A stretch of DNA of 64,000 bases from Burkholderiaceae bacterium (GCA_016710525.1 JADJVQ010000048.1:1-64000), one strand, 5' to 3'; shown: positions 16,422-27,237, counted from the first letter of the stretch. Notes: a model not told the origin generated them from the letters alone. Numbers and translations are program-made.

Positions 16422-16577
16422 TCAGTGAAGCCAGGGCGTATAGATATACGCCAGCAGGTGGGCGCCGGCCGCGATCAGGCCGAACAGGCGGGTGCCTTCG
16501 ATCACATGCCTGTGCAGCTCCTCGGCCTCCGGCAGGGTCAGGCCGGTTGGCCATACTCTGTTGGGATCGATTTCCAT
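16422..16577 (-). CDS. pucB: LH2 (B800-850) light-harvesting beta polypeptide
   Basis: A 51-residue beta apoprotein, read directly from the minus strand. It begins MEIDPNRVWPTGLTLPEAEE, continues LHRHVIEGTRLF with the His thought to serve the B800 region, then one membrane helix with the B850 ligand His40 (AAGAHLLAY), and ends IYTPWLH. A strong ribosome site (AGGAGG) precedes the ATG at 16577. Length and every landmark match LH2 beta proteins. First gene of pucBA. Confidence 0.95.
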   Translation of the reverse strand: MEIDPNRVWPTGLTLPEAEELHRHVIEGTRLFGLIAAGAHLLAYIYTPWLH

Positions 16578-16632
16578 TGTGCTACCTCCTTCAGTCACTC
16601 AGGACGCTTCTCGTGCTGAACCCGCACGCGGG

Positions 16633-16650
16633 TGTTTCATGGCTTGCACA
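16633..16650. promoter_or_regulatory. PpsR/CrtJ-type site proximal to pucB
   Basis: Exact TGT-N12-ACA palindrome (TGT 16633-16635, ACA 16648-16650), 56 bp upstream of the pucB ATG. In Rhodobacter, PpsR/CrtJ bound at sites hundreds of bp apart cooperates at puc; this proximal site together with the distal pair could form such a loop. Confidence 0.55.
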
Positions 16651-16912
16651 GCCACAAATTCGAGATCGGACCATTGGGATTCGGGGGGCTTGGGGCTGCC
16701 GGCGCGGCGCGGGCGGCGCTCGAGGCTTCCGAGGCTGTCGAAGAGAAGGGAACGCTGCCGGGGCCACCCGACCCGCGGGTGCTGCGCACGCTTGCCGTCG
16801 CGATGGGCGGATCACGCCGCTGTCTTCCTCGGCCTTGTCAACCTCGAGCGCCACGCGTTTCTCATGCGAAGGGTCTTGGGCTGGGCTCGGTCGAGCCCGT
16901 GGTTCGAATGAA

Positions 16913-16956
16913 TGTAAGTCTACGCGTACACGTAGAGTTGTCAATCGAACGAGACA
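16913..16956. promoter_or_regulatory. Tandem PpsR/CrtJ operator pair, 8 bp apart
   Basis: Two exact TGT-N12-ACA palindromes at 16913-16930 and 16939-16956, separated by exactly 8 bp, the spacing of cooperative CrtJ pairs at Rhodobacter bchC. The second also has the extended form TGTC-N10-GACA. Read on the minus strand, it ends in TTGACA, a perfect -35 hexamer, so PpsR binding would block RNA polymerase. All genes on the minus strand downstream lead to pucBA, so this is most likely the puc promoter operator. Confidence 0.72.
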
Positions 16957-17097
16957 TTCGGCTGAGCGCCGGACGCTTCCTCCGGGCACCCGGGGTCCGC
17001 CGGCACGCGGACGGACGACGCAGGGCTGAAGGGAAACACCTGGCCAGCCAGGGCCGTCAGGGCGCGGGCGCTACGTAGCGCGGCGATTTGGCGCGCC

Positions 17098-17133
17098 AAA
17101 AAGAAAAGGGGCCAGATCTTTCGATCTGGCCCC
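17098..17133 (-). terminator. Rho-independent terminator of tRNA-Arg
   Basis: A perfect 11-bp stem (17108-17118 with 17123-17133) with a 4-nt loop (GAAA on the minus strand), followed on the minus strand by TTTTCTTTTT. It begins 11 bp downstream of the tRNA CCA end. A strong intrinsic terminator. Confidence 0.92.
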
Positions 17134-17143
17134 TCGGTACAAC

Positions 17144-17220
17144 TGGCGCGCCCGGCAGGATTCGAACCCACGACCCCTTGGTTCGTAGCCAAGTACTCTA
17201 TCCAACTGAGCTACGGGCGC
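17144..17220 (-). tRNA. tRNA-Arg (anticodon ACG)
   Basis: Cloverleaf read on the minus strand: acceptor GCGCCCG pairing with CGGGCGC, D arm GCTCAGTTGGATAGAGTAC, anticodon stem CTTGG/CCAAG around loop CTACGAA (anticodon ACG, decoded as inosine-CG), T arm GTGGGTTCGAATCCTGC, discriminator G and an encoded CCA at 17146-17144. Length 77 nt including CCA. Confidence 0.95.
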
Positions 17221-17230
17221 TGAGCCACAG

Positions 17231-17260
17231 ATAATAGCACGGCTTTTTCCTGTGTGTCAC
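17231..17260 (-). promoter_or_regulatory. Sigma-70 type promoter of tRNA-Arg
   Basis: On the minus strand GTGACA (17260-17255), an 18-bp spacer and TATTAT (17236-17231), ending 10 bp before the tRNA 5' end. Overlaps the last bases of the upstream regulator gene. Confidence 0.6.
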
Positions 17261-17928
17261 CTGGCTGTGTCGCCACCACGCACTGCATTTTCTGCCAGCA
17301 GTGCGGTCTTCATCAGATCGGCCATCGTGCGGGCGGCCAGCTTGTCCATGATGTTGGCCCGATGCGCCTCGACGGTCTTGATGCTGATGCTCAGGTCGTC
17401 GGCGATCTGCTTGTTCAGTCGGCCGGCTACGATCAGGACCAGCACCTGGCGTTCACGCTGGGTCAGCCGTTCGAGGCGCTCCTGCGCCTGGCGTTCGGCC
17501 TCGCTGTCGCGCTGCTGCGCGGCGCTGCGGGCCAGGCAGTTGCGCACGATCGAACACAGGTGGGCGTCGTTGAACGGCTTCTCCAGGAAATCGACCGCAC
17601 CGCGCTTCATGCTCGACACCGCCATCGGCACATCGCCGTGGCCGGTGATGAAGATCAGCGGCAGACTGATGTCCCTGCGCAGCAGCTCTTCGTGCAGCTC
17701 CAGTCCGCTCATTCCCGGCATGCGGACATCCAGGATCAGGCAGGCTGCCGGGTCGCGCATGGCGCTGGCGGCGGCCGTGCGCAGGAAGGCTTCGGCGCTG
17801 TCGTAGGCAACCGCGGTGAAGCCGTTGGCCTCGAGCAGCCAGCGCAGCGAGTCGCGCACCGCTTCGTCGTCGTCGACCACGTACACGATCGAGTGCGCGG
17901 GCAGGACGGGGATCGTGGGATCTGACAT
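17257..17928 (-). CDS. FixJ/NarL-type two-component response regulator
   Basis: A 223-residue regulator. The receiver domain has the acidic pair in VYVVDDDEAVRDSL, the phospho-acceptor Asp in CLILDVRMPGMSGLEL, ITGHGDVPMAVSSMKRGAVDFLEKPF (conserved Thr and Lys, strongly FixJ-like), and a C-terminal LuxR-type helix-turn-helix (LTQRERQVLVLIVAGRLNKQIADDLSISIKTVEAHRANIM). Its ATG overlaps the stop of the upstream kinase gene by 1 bp, so the two form a pair. Targets are unknown; the divergent aceE operon with its upstream inverted repeat is the obvious candidate. Confidence 0.9.
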   Translation of the reverse strand: MSDPTIPVLPAHSIVYVVDDDEAVRDSLRWLLEANGFTAVAYDSAEAFLRTAAASAMRDPAACLILDVRMPGMSGLELHEELLRRDISLPLIFITGHGDVPMAVSSMKRGAVDFLEKPFNDAHLCSIVRNCLARSAAQQRDSEAERQAQERLERLTQRERQVLVLIVAGRLNKQIADDLSISIKTVEAHRANIMDKLAARTMADLMKTALLAENAVRGGDTAR

Positions 17929-20648
17929 CAGGCGGCCTGTGCGATTTCGTCCTGACCGGGTAGCGGCAGGGTGAAGCGGAAGGTGCACCCGGCCTCGGTG
18001 TTCGTGTCGACCCACAAGCGGCCCTTGTGGGACTCGATGATCGAACGGCAGATATTCAGGCCCATGCCCATGCCTTCCTTCTTGGTGGTGAAAAATGGTT
18101 GGAATAACTTCTCGAGTGCCGCCTGCGACAGGCCCGTTCCCGAATCGGCCACTGAAAATTCGAGCGAATCGGCCCGGCGGATCACCGTGACCTGCAGGCG
18201 GCGCCGGCGCGCGCCGGCCAGTGCTTCCAGCCCATTGCGGATCAGGTTCAGCAGCACCTGTTCGATCAGGATCGGATCGGCGAGCAGGCGCGGCAGGCCG
18301 GCAGGCACGTCGACCTCGATGCGCACTGCGCGCCGCTGCGCCTCGATTTCGGCCAGCCCCACGGCATCGGCGACGATCGTCGCGACTTCGCAGCTGCGCC
18401 GCTCGGGTTCGCTGCGTTTGACGAAATCGCGGATGCGCCGGATCACCATGCCGGCCCGCTCGGCCTGTGTCGCGGTCTTGCCGAGCATCTCCAGGGTCTC
18501 GGGCACGTCGGGAAGTTCGCCGCGCTCATGGCGGCGCCGGATGCGCATGCTCAGGCCCATGCAGTAGTTGGCGATGGCCGTCAGGGGCTGGTTGAGTTCG
18601 TGCGCCAGCGACGAGGCCATCTCGCCCATCGTCACCAGACGCGATGTCTGGCTCAGCTTCTGGTCCTGGTCGCGCTGGCGCTCCTCGGCCTCGTGGCGGC
18701 GGGTGACGTCGCTGGCCATCAGCATGCGGGCCTGGCGACCGTCGACCCAGCGGATGCTGCGCGAGCGAACCTCCAGCCAGCGTTCCAGCGCCGGGTGGTG
18801 CAGTTCGACAGGAACACTGTCGCTGGCGGCAATCGCGTCGCTCGCGAGCGCCTGCGCCGCCTGCGGATGGTCGTCGAACATCGACCGGAAAGCCCGGTTG
18901 GCGAACAGCGGCTCGCCGCCCGGCGTTTCATCGCCCGACTCATCCACCGGTTCGCTGGCCGCCGGCAGCACCCAGATGGCGGCGTCGAGTTCGTCCAGCA
19001 CCGTCGTGAACCGTTCATGTGCTGCCGCCAGCGCGCCGCGGATGCGCTTGGGCTCCGTGATGTCGGTGATCGAGCTCATCCAGCCGGTCTGCAGCGCATT
19101 CCTGCCGACCAGGGGCGAGACGTACATCCGGGCGTCGAAGACGCTCCCGTCACGGCGATGCACCCTGACCTCGAAACCGGCGGCGGGCGCTTCGCCCTTG
19201 AGCACCATGTCGAGGTTGCTGTATTGCTCGGCGTCGTCGTCGGGCGGCCAGTACGGGTACGGAGCGATCTTGCCGACCAGTTCGTCGCTCGGGTAGCCGG
19301 TCATTTCGCAGAAGGCGCGGTTCACATACAGCACGCGGCCCTCCATGTCGAAGGCGCGCATGCCGGTAAGCATCGAGTCTTCCATGGCCTGGCGGAAGGA
19401 AGTCTCGGCGGCCAGTGCGTTCTCGGCCGACTTGCGTTCGGTGACGTCGTGGGCCACGCCGTACAGTGCCGGGTCCCGGCTGTCGGGGTCGCTGCGCAGC
19501 GACCATTGCAGCCAGCGCCAGCCGTGCGGGTGTTCGAAGCGAGCCTCGAAGTTGGCCGCCGCCGCTTCGCGTGCGGAAGCCCGCTGCAACGCCTGCTCGA
19601 CCACCGCCCGCTCGAACGGGTGAGCCAGACTGGCCAGCGTGCGATTCTCGGCACTGGCGCCGAACAGGGCCCGGAACGCCGGGTTGACGCGTTCGAAGTT
19701 GCCGCGACCATCGAGCACGCACATCAGGTCGCCGGACAATCGAAACAGGCGGTCGCGTTCGGCTTCCGCATGCAGGCGGCGCCGGCCATGGCGCCACAGC
19801 AGGGCCAGGCTCACGGTGCTGGCGAGGGTCAGCCCGATCACCGCCAGCAGCAGGCTTCGCTCGAACAGCCGCGGCCGCGAGTCGAACACGTAGGCGCGCA
19901 GGCGCACGCCCCGGCCGGGCGGGTCGAGCGGCAGTTCGTAGCTGAGATTGGCCTCGTGGATGCGCCGCGGCGAGGAGCTGACCAGGACGTTGCCGCCCTG
20001 GTCGGTGAGCGCGACCTGGTAGCGCTCGCGAACCTCCGGGGTCAGGTCGACGGTGAGGATGCGCGACAACGAGTAGGCCACCACCAGCGAACCCGTGAAA
20101 ACGCCATCGCGCATGACGGGCGAATACAGCTCGACGATGAGTTCATTGTCGTCGCCGAGGAACGGCGCCGAATAGGTCGGTCGGCGCCCGTCGCGCGATT
20201 CGTAATACGTGCCGAAGCCGGCCGAGTCGTCGACCCGGCTGCCCGGCGAGCGATTGGCGACGCCAGGCACCCCCCGGGCGATCAGCAGCCACTGGATGTG
20301 GCGGTCACTGTTGACGAACGACAGGTAGGCGATCTCGGCATTGCGCGCCAGAAAATCGCGTGCAAGCGTGCGTGGCGAATTGGCCGCCTCCGGCAGAGCC
20401 CATTCGGGCGCCGAGGCCATCACTTCTTCCTGATGTTCGCGCAGTTTCAGCCGGATCGACTGCTGCGCCCATTCGATGTCGCGGTACAGGGCCTGGCGCT
20501 GCTGGTCTTCTTCGACGCGGTGCAGGTACCAGAAGAAGCCGCTCATCAGCGCCGCGAACGCCAGCAGCCCTGCCGCGTGGGTGAGGGTGAACCACTTGAT
20601 CGCACGAAGTTCGGCGCTCAGCGAGGTGTCGAGGGGTTTGGGCTGCAT
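17928..20648 (-). CDS. Membrane-bound multi-PAS sensor histidine kinase
   Basis: A 906-residue kinase. TM1 at about residues 18-42 (FTLTHAAGLLAFAALMSGFFWYL), a periplasmic region of about 240 residues, TM2 at about 290-312 (LLLAVIGLTLASTVSLALLW), then three PAS-like domains (DLMCVLDGRGNFERVNPAF; GMRAFDMEGRVLYVNRAFCEMTGYP; a third near AAIWVLPAASEP) and a FixL-type transmitter with the phospho-acceptor His in MASSLAHELNQPLTAIANY, LIRNGLEALAG, and GMGMGLNICRSIIESHKGRLWV. No heme or FAD ligand is obvious in the PAS domains. The ATG at 20648 (MQPKPLD) is used rather than an upstream GC-rich extension. It pairs with the FixJ-like regulator and is divergent from aceE. Confidence 0.88.
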   Translation of the reverse strand: MQPKPLDTSLSAELRAIKWFTLTHAAGLLAFAALMSGFFWYLHRVEEDQQRQALYRDIEWAQQSIRLKLREHQEEVMASAPEWALPEAANSPRTLARDFLARNAEIAYLSFVNSDRHIQWLLIARGVPGVANRSPGSRVDDSAGFGTYYESRDGRRPTYSAPFLGDDNELIVELYSPVMRDGVFTGSLVVAYSLSRILTVDLTPEVRERYQVALTDQGGNVLVSSSPRRIHEANLSYELPLDPPGRGVRLRAYVFDSRPRLFERSLLLAVIGLTLASTVSLALLWRHGRRRLHAEAERDRLFRLSGDLMCVLDGRGNFERVNPAFRALFGASAENRTLASLAHPFERAVVEQALQRASAREAAAANFEARFEHPHGWRWLQWSLRSDPDSRDPALYGVAHDVTERKSAENALAAETSFRQAMEDSMLTGMRAFDMEGRVLYVNRAFCEMTGYPSDELVGKIAPYPYWPPDDDAEQYSNLDMVLKGEAPAAGFEVRVHRRDGSVFDARMYVSPLVGRNALQTGWMSSITDITEPKRIRGALAAAHERFTTVLDELDAAIWVLPAASEPVDESGDETPGGEPLFANRAFRSMFDDHPQAAQALASDAIAASDSVPVELHHPALERWLEVRSRSIRWVDGRQARMLMASDVTRRHEAEERQRDQDQKLSQTSRLVTMGEMASSLAHELNQPLTAIANYCMGLSMRIRRRHERGELPDVPETLEMLGKTATQAERAGMVIRRIRDFVKRSEPERRSCEVATIVADAVGLAEIEAQRRAVRIEVDVPAGLPRLLADPILIEQVLLNLIRNGLEALAGARRRRLQVTVIRRADSLEFSVADSGTGLSQAALEKLFQPFFTTKKEGMGMGLNICRSIIESHKGRLWVDTNTEAGCTFRFTLPLPGQDEIAQAA

Positions 20649-20730
20649 GACGCGCGCAGTGTAGGGGCGCACGGCCGGTGTCGTCCATGAGGTTCCTGGC
20701 GGGGACTTCACATGGCGCAAACCAGGCTAC

Positions 20731-20762
20731 CACTATGTGAAATGTCATTGCACATAGTGCAA
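20731..20762. promoter_or_regulatory. Inverted-repeat operator upstream of aceE
   Basis: CACTATGTG at 20731-20739 and its exact reverse complement CACATAGTG at 20751-20759, with an 11-bp spacer. A second overlapping palindrome, TTGCAC-ATA-GTGCAA, occupies 20748-20762. The site lies directly upstream of the aceE -35 hexamer in the kinase/aceE divergent region. Its position suits an activator or repressor of both units; the binding protein is unknown. Confidence 0.6.
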
Positions 20763-20769
20763 GTTTTGC

Positions 20770-20798
20770 TTGTGTTCGGAATACCCGGTCTCTAGAAT
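20770..20798 (+). promoter_or_regulatory. Sigma-70 type promoter of the pyruvate dehydrogenase operon
   Basis: TTGTGT (20770-20775), 17-bp spacer, TAGAAT (20793-20798), about 30 bp before the aceE start. Spacing is ideal and both hexamers match 4-5 of 6 consensus bases. Confidence 0.6.
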
Positions 20799-20828
20799 CG
20801 ATCCCCACAACGAGGGGACAGGCAGTCT

Positions 20829-23570
<2,742 letters not shown>

Positions 23571-23581
23571 AAGCCGACGTC

Positions 23582-25355
23582 ATGAGCCAGATGATGGAAG
23601 TGCAGATCCCCGACATCGGCGACTTCGATGAAGTCGAGGTGATCGAAGTGCTGGTCAAGCCGGGCGATACGGTCAGCGCCGAGCAGTCGCTGATCACCGT
23701 GGAGTCCGACAAGGCGTCGATGGAAATTCCCTCGTCCGCGGCCGGCGTCGTGCGCGAGTTGCGGGTGAAGATCGGCGACAAGGTCGCCAAGGGCAGTGTC
23801 GTGCTGGTGCTCGACGCCGCCGCGCAAGCTGAGGCGGCGGCGATGCCGCCGGCGAATGTACCGGTCAGCGCACCGGTCAGCGCACCGGTCGGTGCACCGG
23901 TCAGCACCGGTCAGTGCACCGGTCAGTGCACCGATTACCGCACCGGTGACCGCATCGGTCGGCGTTGCGGCAACGGCGCCCTCCGCCGACCAGACCGTGC
24001 TGGTGCCCGACATCGGCGACTTCGACACGGTCGAGGTCATCGAACTGCTGGTCAAGCCCGGCGATCGGGTGAGCGCCGAGCAATCGCTGATCACGGTGGA
24101 GTCCGACAAGGCCTCGATGGAAATCCCCTCGTCGGCGCAGGGCGTGGTCCGCAGCGTGCTGGTCGCGATCGGGGACAAGGTCTCCAAGGGGTCGCCGATC
24201 GTCGTGATCGCGACGGGGGAGCAGGCCGCCGCGGCTTCCGCTTCCGTCGCCTCGCCGTTGCCGGCCGCCGCCGATGCTCCGGTTCGGGCGCAGCCCGCTC
24301 CCGCGGCAGATCCTGCGCCGCCGCGCACGGCGTCGGCGGCGCAGGCCGGCGAGGGCGTGCCGGTATCCGATGGCCGGGTCCACCCGGTTCCGGCCGAGCT
24401 CCATGGGGCGGTTCAGGTGGTCAAGCCGCATGCCTCGCCGTCGGTGCGCCAGTTCGCGCGCGAGCTCGGCGTCGACCTGCATCTGGTGCGCGGCACCGGA
24501 CCCAAGCAGCGCATCACCCAGGATGACGTGCGCTCGTTCGTCAAGGGTGTGGTGACCCAGGCCGCGAGCGCGCCGGCTGCGGCGCCGGCGCCCGCGGCGG
24601 CAGCGTCGGGCGGTGGCGCCGCGCTCGGCCTCATCGCCTGGCCCAAGATCGACTTCGCCAAGTTCGGCGCCGTCGAAGCCAAGCCGCTGTCGCGCATCAA
24701 GAAGATCTCCGGCGCCAACCTGCATCGCAACTGGGTGATGATCCCGCACGTCACCAATCACGACGATGCCGACATCACCGAGCTCGAGGCGCTTCGGGTG
24801 CAGCTGAACAAGGAGAACGACAAAGGCGGCGTCAAGGTGACGATGCTGGCGTTCCTGATCAAGGCCTGCGTGTCGGCGCTGCGCAAGTTTCCGGAGTTCA
24901 ATGCGTCGCTGGACGGCGAATCGCTGGTCTACAAGCGGTACTTCCATATCGGGTTCGCCGCCGACACGCCCAACGGCCTCGTCGTGCCGGTGGTGCGCGA
25001 TGCCGACCAGAAAGGCGTCTATCAGATCGCGCGCGAAACCGGCGAGCTGGCGGCCAAGGCGCGCGATGGCAAGCTCGGCCCTGGCGACATGCAGGGAGGC
25101 TGCTTCTCGATCTCCAGCCTGGGCGGCATCGGCGGCACCTATTTCACGCCGATCATCAACGCGCCCGAAGTGGCGATTCTCGGTGTCTGCCGTTCGTCGA
25201 CGCGGCCCGTCTGGGACGGCAAGCAGTTCGCGCCCCGCCTGATCCTGCCGCTGTCCCTTTCCTACGATCACCGGGTCATCGACGGCGCGGCGGCAGCACG
25301 CTTCAACGCCCATCTGGGCCAGGTGCTCGCCGATTTCCGGCGGGTCTTGTTGTGA
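23582..25355 (+). pseudogene. aceF: Dihydrolipoamide acetyltransferase (PDH E2), frameshifted in a repeat linker
   Basis: E2 core of pyruvate dehydrogenase, about 591 residues once corrected. It has two N-terminal lipoyl domains (each with VESDKASMEIP carrying the lipoylated Lys), an Ala-Pro-Val linker between them, a peripheral-subunit binding domain (SPSVRQFARELGVDLHLVRGTGPKQRITQDDV), an Ala-rich linker and the acetyltransferase domain ending in SYDHRVIDGAAAARF with the catalytic His and Asp. The frame breaks at 23905/23906, where one unit of a 12-bp repeat is 10 bp long; adding 2 bp restores 592 codons including the stop. Loss of E2 would be severe, so this is probably a sequencing error or a slippage variant. 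Confidence 0.93.
23858..23963 (+). repeat. 12-bp tandem repeat encoding the APVS linker of E2, with one short unit
   Basis: Nine units of a GCACCGGTCAGC-like 12-mer; each full unit encodes Ala-Pro-Val-Ser/Gly/Thr (or a close variant) in the flexible linker between the lipoyl domains. Units 1-4 and 6-9 are 12 bp; the fifth (23906-23915) is 10 bp, lacking the leading GC, which shifts the frame. Near-identical units make both polymerase slippage and assembly error plausible. Confidence 0.9.
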
Positions 25356-25383
25356 GTCGGGCCAGCACGAGTCGGGGGCGGAA

Positions 25384-27210
25384 ATGAGCGAACGGATCGA
25401 AGTGCAGGTGCCCGACATCGGTGATTTTGCCGAGGTCGAGGTGATCGAGATGCTGGTCAAGGTCGGGGACGTGGTCGCGGTGGAGCAGTCGCTGATCACG
25501 GTCGAGTCCGACAAGGCCTCGATGGAAATCCCCTCGTCGGCGGCCGGTGTGGTGCGCGAACTGCGGGTCAAGGTGGGCGACAAGGTGTCCAAGGGCAGCG
25601 TGGTGGTGGCGCTCGACGCGCTGGGCGCAGGCGCGCCGGCCGGCGCCGCGGCGCCGGCCCCGCATGTGCCCGGCCTCCCGACGCAGGCGCAGGCTCGTCC
25701 GCCCGCGCCGGCCGCGGTGCACAGCCCGCCTGCCGGGCTTGCGCCTGGCGCCGCCCGCGGCCCGGCCCCGGTGGCCGACCTGAGCTGCGATGTGCTGGTG
25801 CTGGGCGGTGGCCCCGGCGGCTACTCGGCCGCGTTTCGTGCCGCCGATCTGGGCCTGAAGGCCATCATCGTCGAGCGCTACCCGACCCTGGGCGGCGTGT
25901 GCCTGAACGTCGGCTGCATTCCGTCCAAGGCGCTGCTGCATGTGGCGGCAGTCATGGACGAGACGCGCGCGCTGGCCGCGCACGGCATCACCTTCGCCGA
26001 TCCCACGGTCGACCTCGATGGCCTGCGCGGCTGGAAGAACAAGGTCGTCGGCAAGCTCACCGGCGGCCTGGCAGGCATGGCGCGCACGCGCAAGACCGAG
26101 ATCGTGCGGGGCTACGGCCGCTTCCTGGACGACCATCATGTCGAGGTCGAACTGACTGCCGGCGCCGGACAGGACAAGACGGGCGAGCGCAAGGTGGTGC
26201 GCTTTGCGAGCGCCATCATCGCGGTCGGCAGCCAGGCGGTCCGCCTGCCTTTCCTGCCCGATGATCCGCGCATCGTCGACTCCACCGGCGCGCTCGAGCT
26301 GGCCACGCGGCCCAAGCGCATGCTGGTGATCGGCGGCGGCATCATCGGCCTGGAAATGGGCACCGTGTACTCCACCCTGGGCGCAAGCCTGGATGTGGTC
26401 GAGATGCTCGATGGGCTGATGACGGGCGCCGACCGTGATCTGGTTCGTGTCTGGCAGAAGTTCAACCAGAAACGCTTTGGCCATCTGATGCTGCGCACCC
26501 GCACCGTGCGGGCCCAGGCAGAGCCGGACGGCATCCGCGTCTGGTTCGAGGGCGAGAATGCCCCGCCCGAGCCGCAACTGTATGACCTGGTGCTGTCGGC
26601 GGTGGGGCGCAGCCCGAACGGCGCCAAGATCGGCGCCGAGCACGCGGGAGTCCAGGTCGGCGAGCGCGGGTTCATCCCGGTGGACAAGCAGATGCGCACC
26701 AATGTGCCGCACATCTTCGCGATCGGCGATGTCGTCGGGCAGCCGATGCTGGCCCACAAGGCGGTCCATGAAGGGCACGTGGCCGCCGAGGTCGCGGCAG
26801 GGCACAAGGCGTACTTCGATGCCAGCGTGATTCCGTCGGTGGCCTACACCGATCCGGAAGTTGCCTGGGTCGGGCTGACCGAAGACGAGGCCAAGGCCAA
26901 GGGCATCGCGGTGCGCAAGGGCCTGATGCCCTGGGCGGCCTCGGGGCGGGCGATTGCCAACGGACGCGACGAGGGACACACCAAGCTGCTGTTCGATGAG
27001 CAGACCGGGCGCATCGTGGGGGGCGGCATCGTCGGCACGAATGCCGGCGACCTGATCTCGGAGGTGGCGCTGGCCATCGAGATGGGGGCCGATGCGGTGG
27101 ATATCGGCCGCACGATCCATCCCCACCCCACGCTGGGCGAATCGGTCGGCCTGGCCGCCGAAGTCGCCGATGGGGTCTGCACCGACGTGGCGCCGCCGCG
27201 CAAGCGCTGA
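25384..27210 (+). CDS. lpd: Dihydrolipoyl dehydrogenase with N-terminal lipoyl domain (PDH E3)
   Basis: A 608-residue flavoprotein that reoxidises dihydrolipoamide and reduces NAD+. An N-terminal lipoyl domain of about 80 residues (VESDKASMEIP again) and an Ala-Pro linker precede the E3 body: FAD motif VLGGGPGGYSAAFRAADLG, redox-active disulfide GGVCLNVGCIPSKALLH, NAD motif VIGGGIIGLEMGTVY, FAD motif IFAIGDVVGQPMLAHKA and the C-terminal active-site HPHPTLGE. Lipoylated E3 is typical of Neisseria and Burkholderiales PDH operons. It follows aceF by 28 bp. Confidence 0.96.
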   Translation: MSERIEVQVPDIGDFAEVEVIEMLVKVGDVVAVEQSLITVESDKASMEIPSSAAGVVRELRVKVGDKVSKGSVVVALDALGAGAPAGAAAPAPHVPGLPTQAQARPPAPAAVHSPPAGLAPGAARGPAPVADLSCDVLVLGGGPGGYSAAFRAADLGLKAIIVERYPTLGGVCLNVGCIPSKALLHVAAVMDETRALAAHGITFADPTVDLDGLRGWKNKVVGKLTGGLAGMARTRKTEIVRGYGRFLDDHHVEVELTAGAGQDKTGERKVVRFASAIIAVGSQAVRLPFLPDDPRIVDSTGALELATRPKRMLVIGGGIIGLEMGTVYSTLGASLDVVEMLDGLMTGADRDLVRVWQKFNQKRFGHLMLRTRTVRAQAEPDGIRVWFEGENAPPEPQLYDLVLSAVGRSPNGAKIGAEHAGVQVGERGFIPVDKQMRTNVPHIFAIGDVVGQPMLAHKAVHEGHVAAEVAAGHKAYFDASVIPSVAYTDPEVAWVGLTEDEAKAKGIAVRKGLMPWAASGRAIANGRDEGHTKLLFDEQTGRIVGGGIVGTNAGDLISEVALAIEMGADAVDIGRTIHPHPTLGESVGLAAEVADGVCTDVAPPRKR

Positions 27211-27237
27211 GCCGCTGGCTCAGCCTTGGCGCAGGCC

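Larger units (their letters stand above)
16578..17095 (-). promoter_or_regulatory. puc upstream region without a convincing gene
   Basis: About 520 bp between pucB and the tRNA-Arg terminator. I find no convincing gene here: the open frames in it are Arg/Pro-rich, lack homology-like motifs and have no ribosome site. It contains three PpsR-type palindromes (listed separately) and a perfect TTGACA on the minus strand at 16944-16939 that could be a -35 element, though no good -10 hexamer lies 16-18 bp downstream. If transcription starts there, pucB has a leader of about 300 nt. Confidence 0.6.

Noticed and set aside
16591..17078. Possible small genes on both strands in the puc upstream region
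   Set aside because: Translations are Arg/Pro-rich without recognisable motifs, starts lack ribosome sites, and the interval carries a regulatory-looking set of palindromes instead.
17144..17220. tRNA-Arg as an integration site flanking a transferred puc island
   Set aside because: No second copy of the tRNA 3' end, no integrase and no mobile-element gene was found near pucC or elsewhere in the window.
20731..20762. CRP, FNR or NtrC site upstream of aceE
   Set aside because: The half-sites and spacings do not match TGTGA-N6-TCACA, TTGAT-N4-ATCAA or TGCAC-N7-GTGCA.
23858..23963. The 12-bp repeats in aceF as a CRISPR or regulatory array
   Set aside because: Units are contiguous without spacers and encode an Ala-Pro-Val linker in frame.
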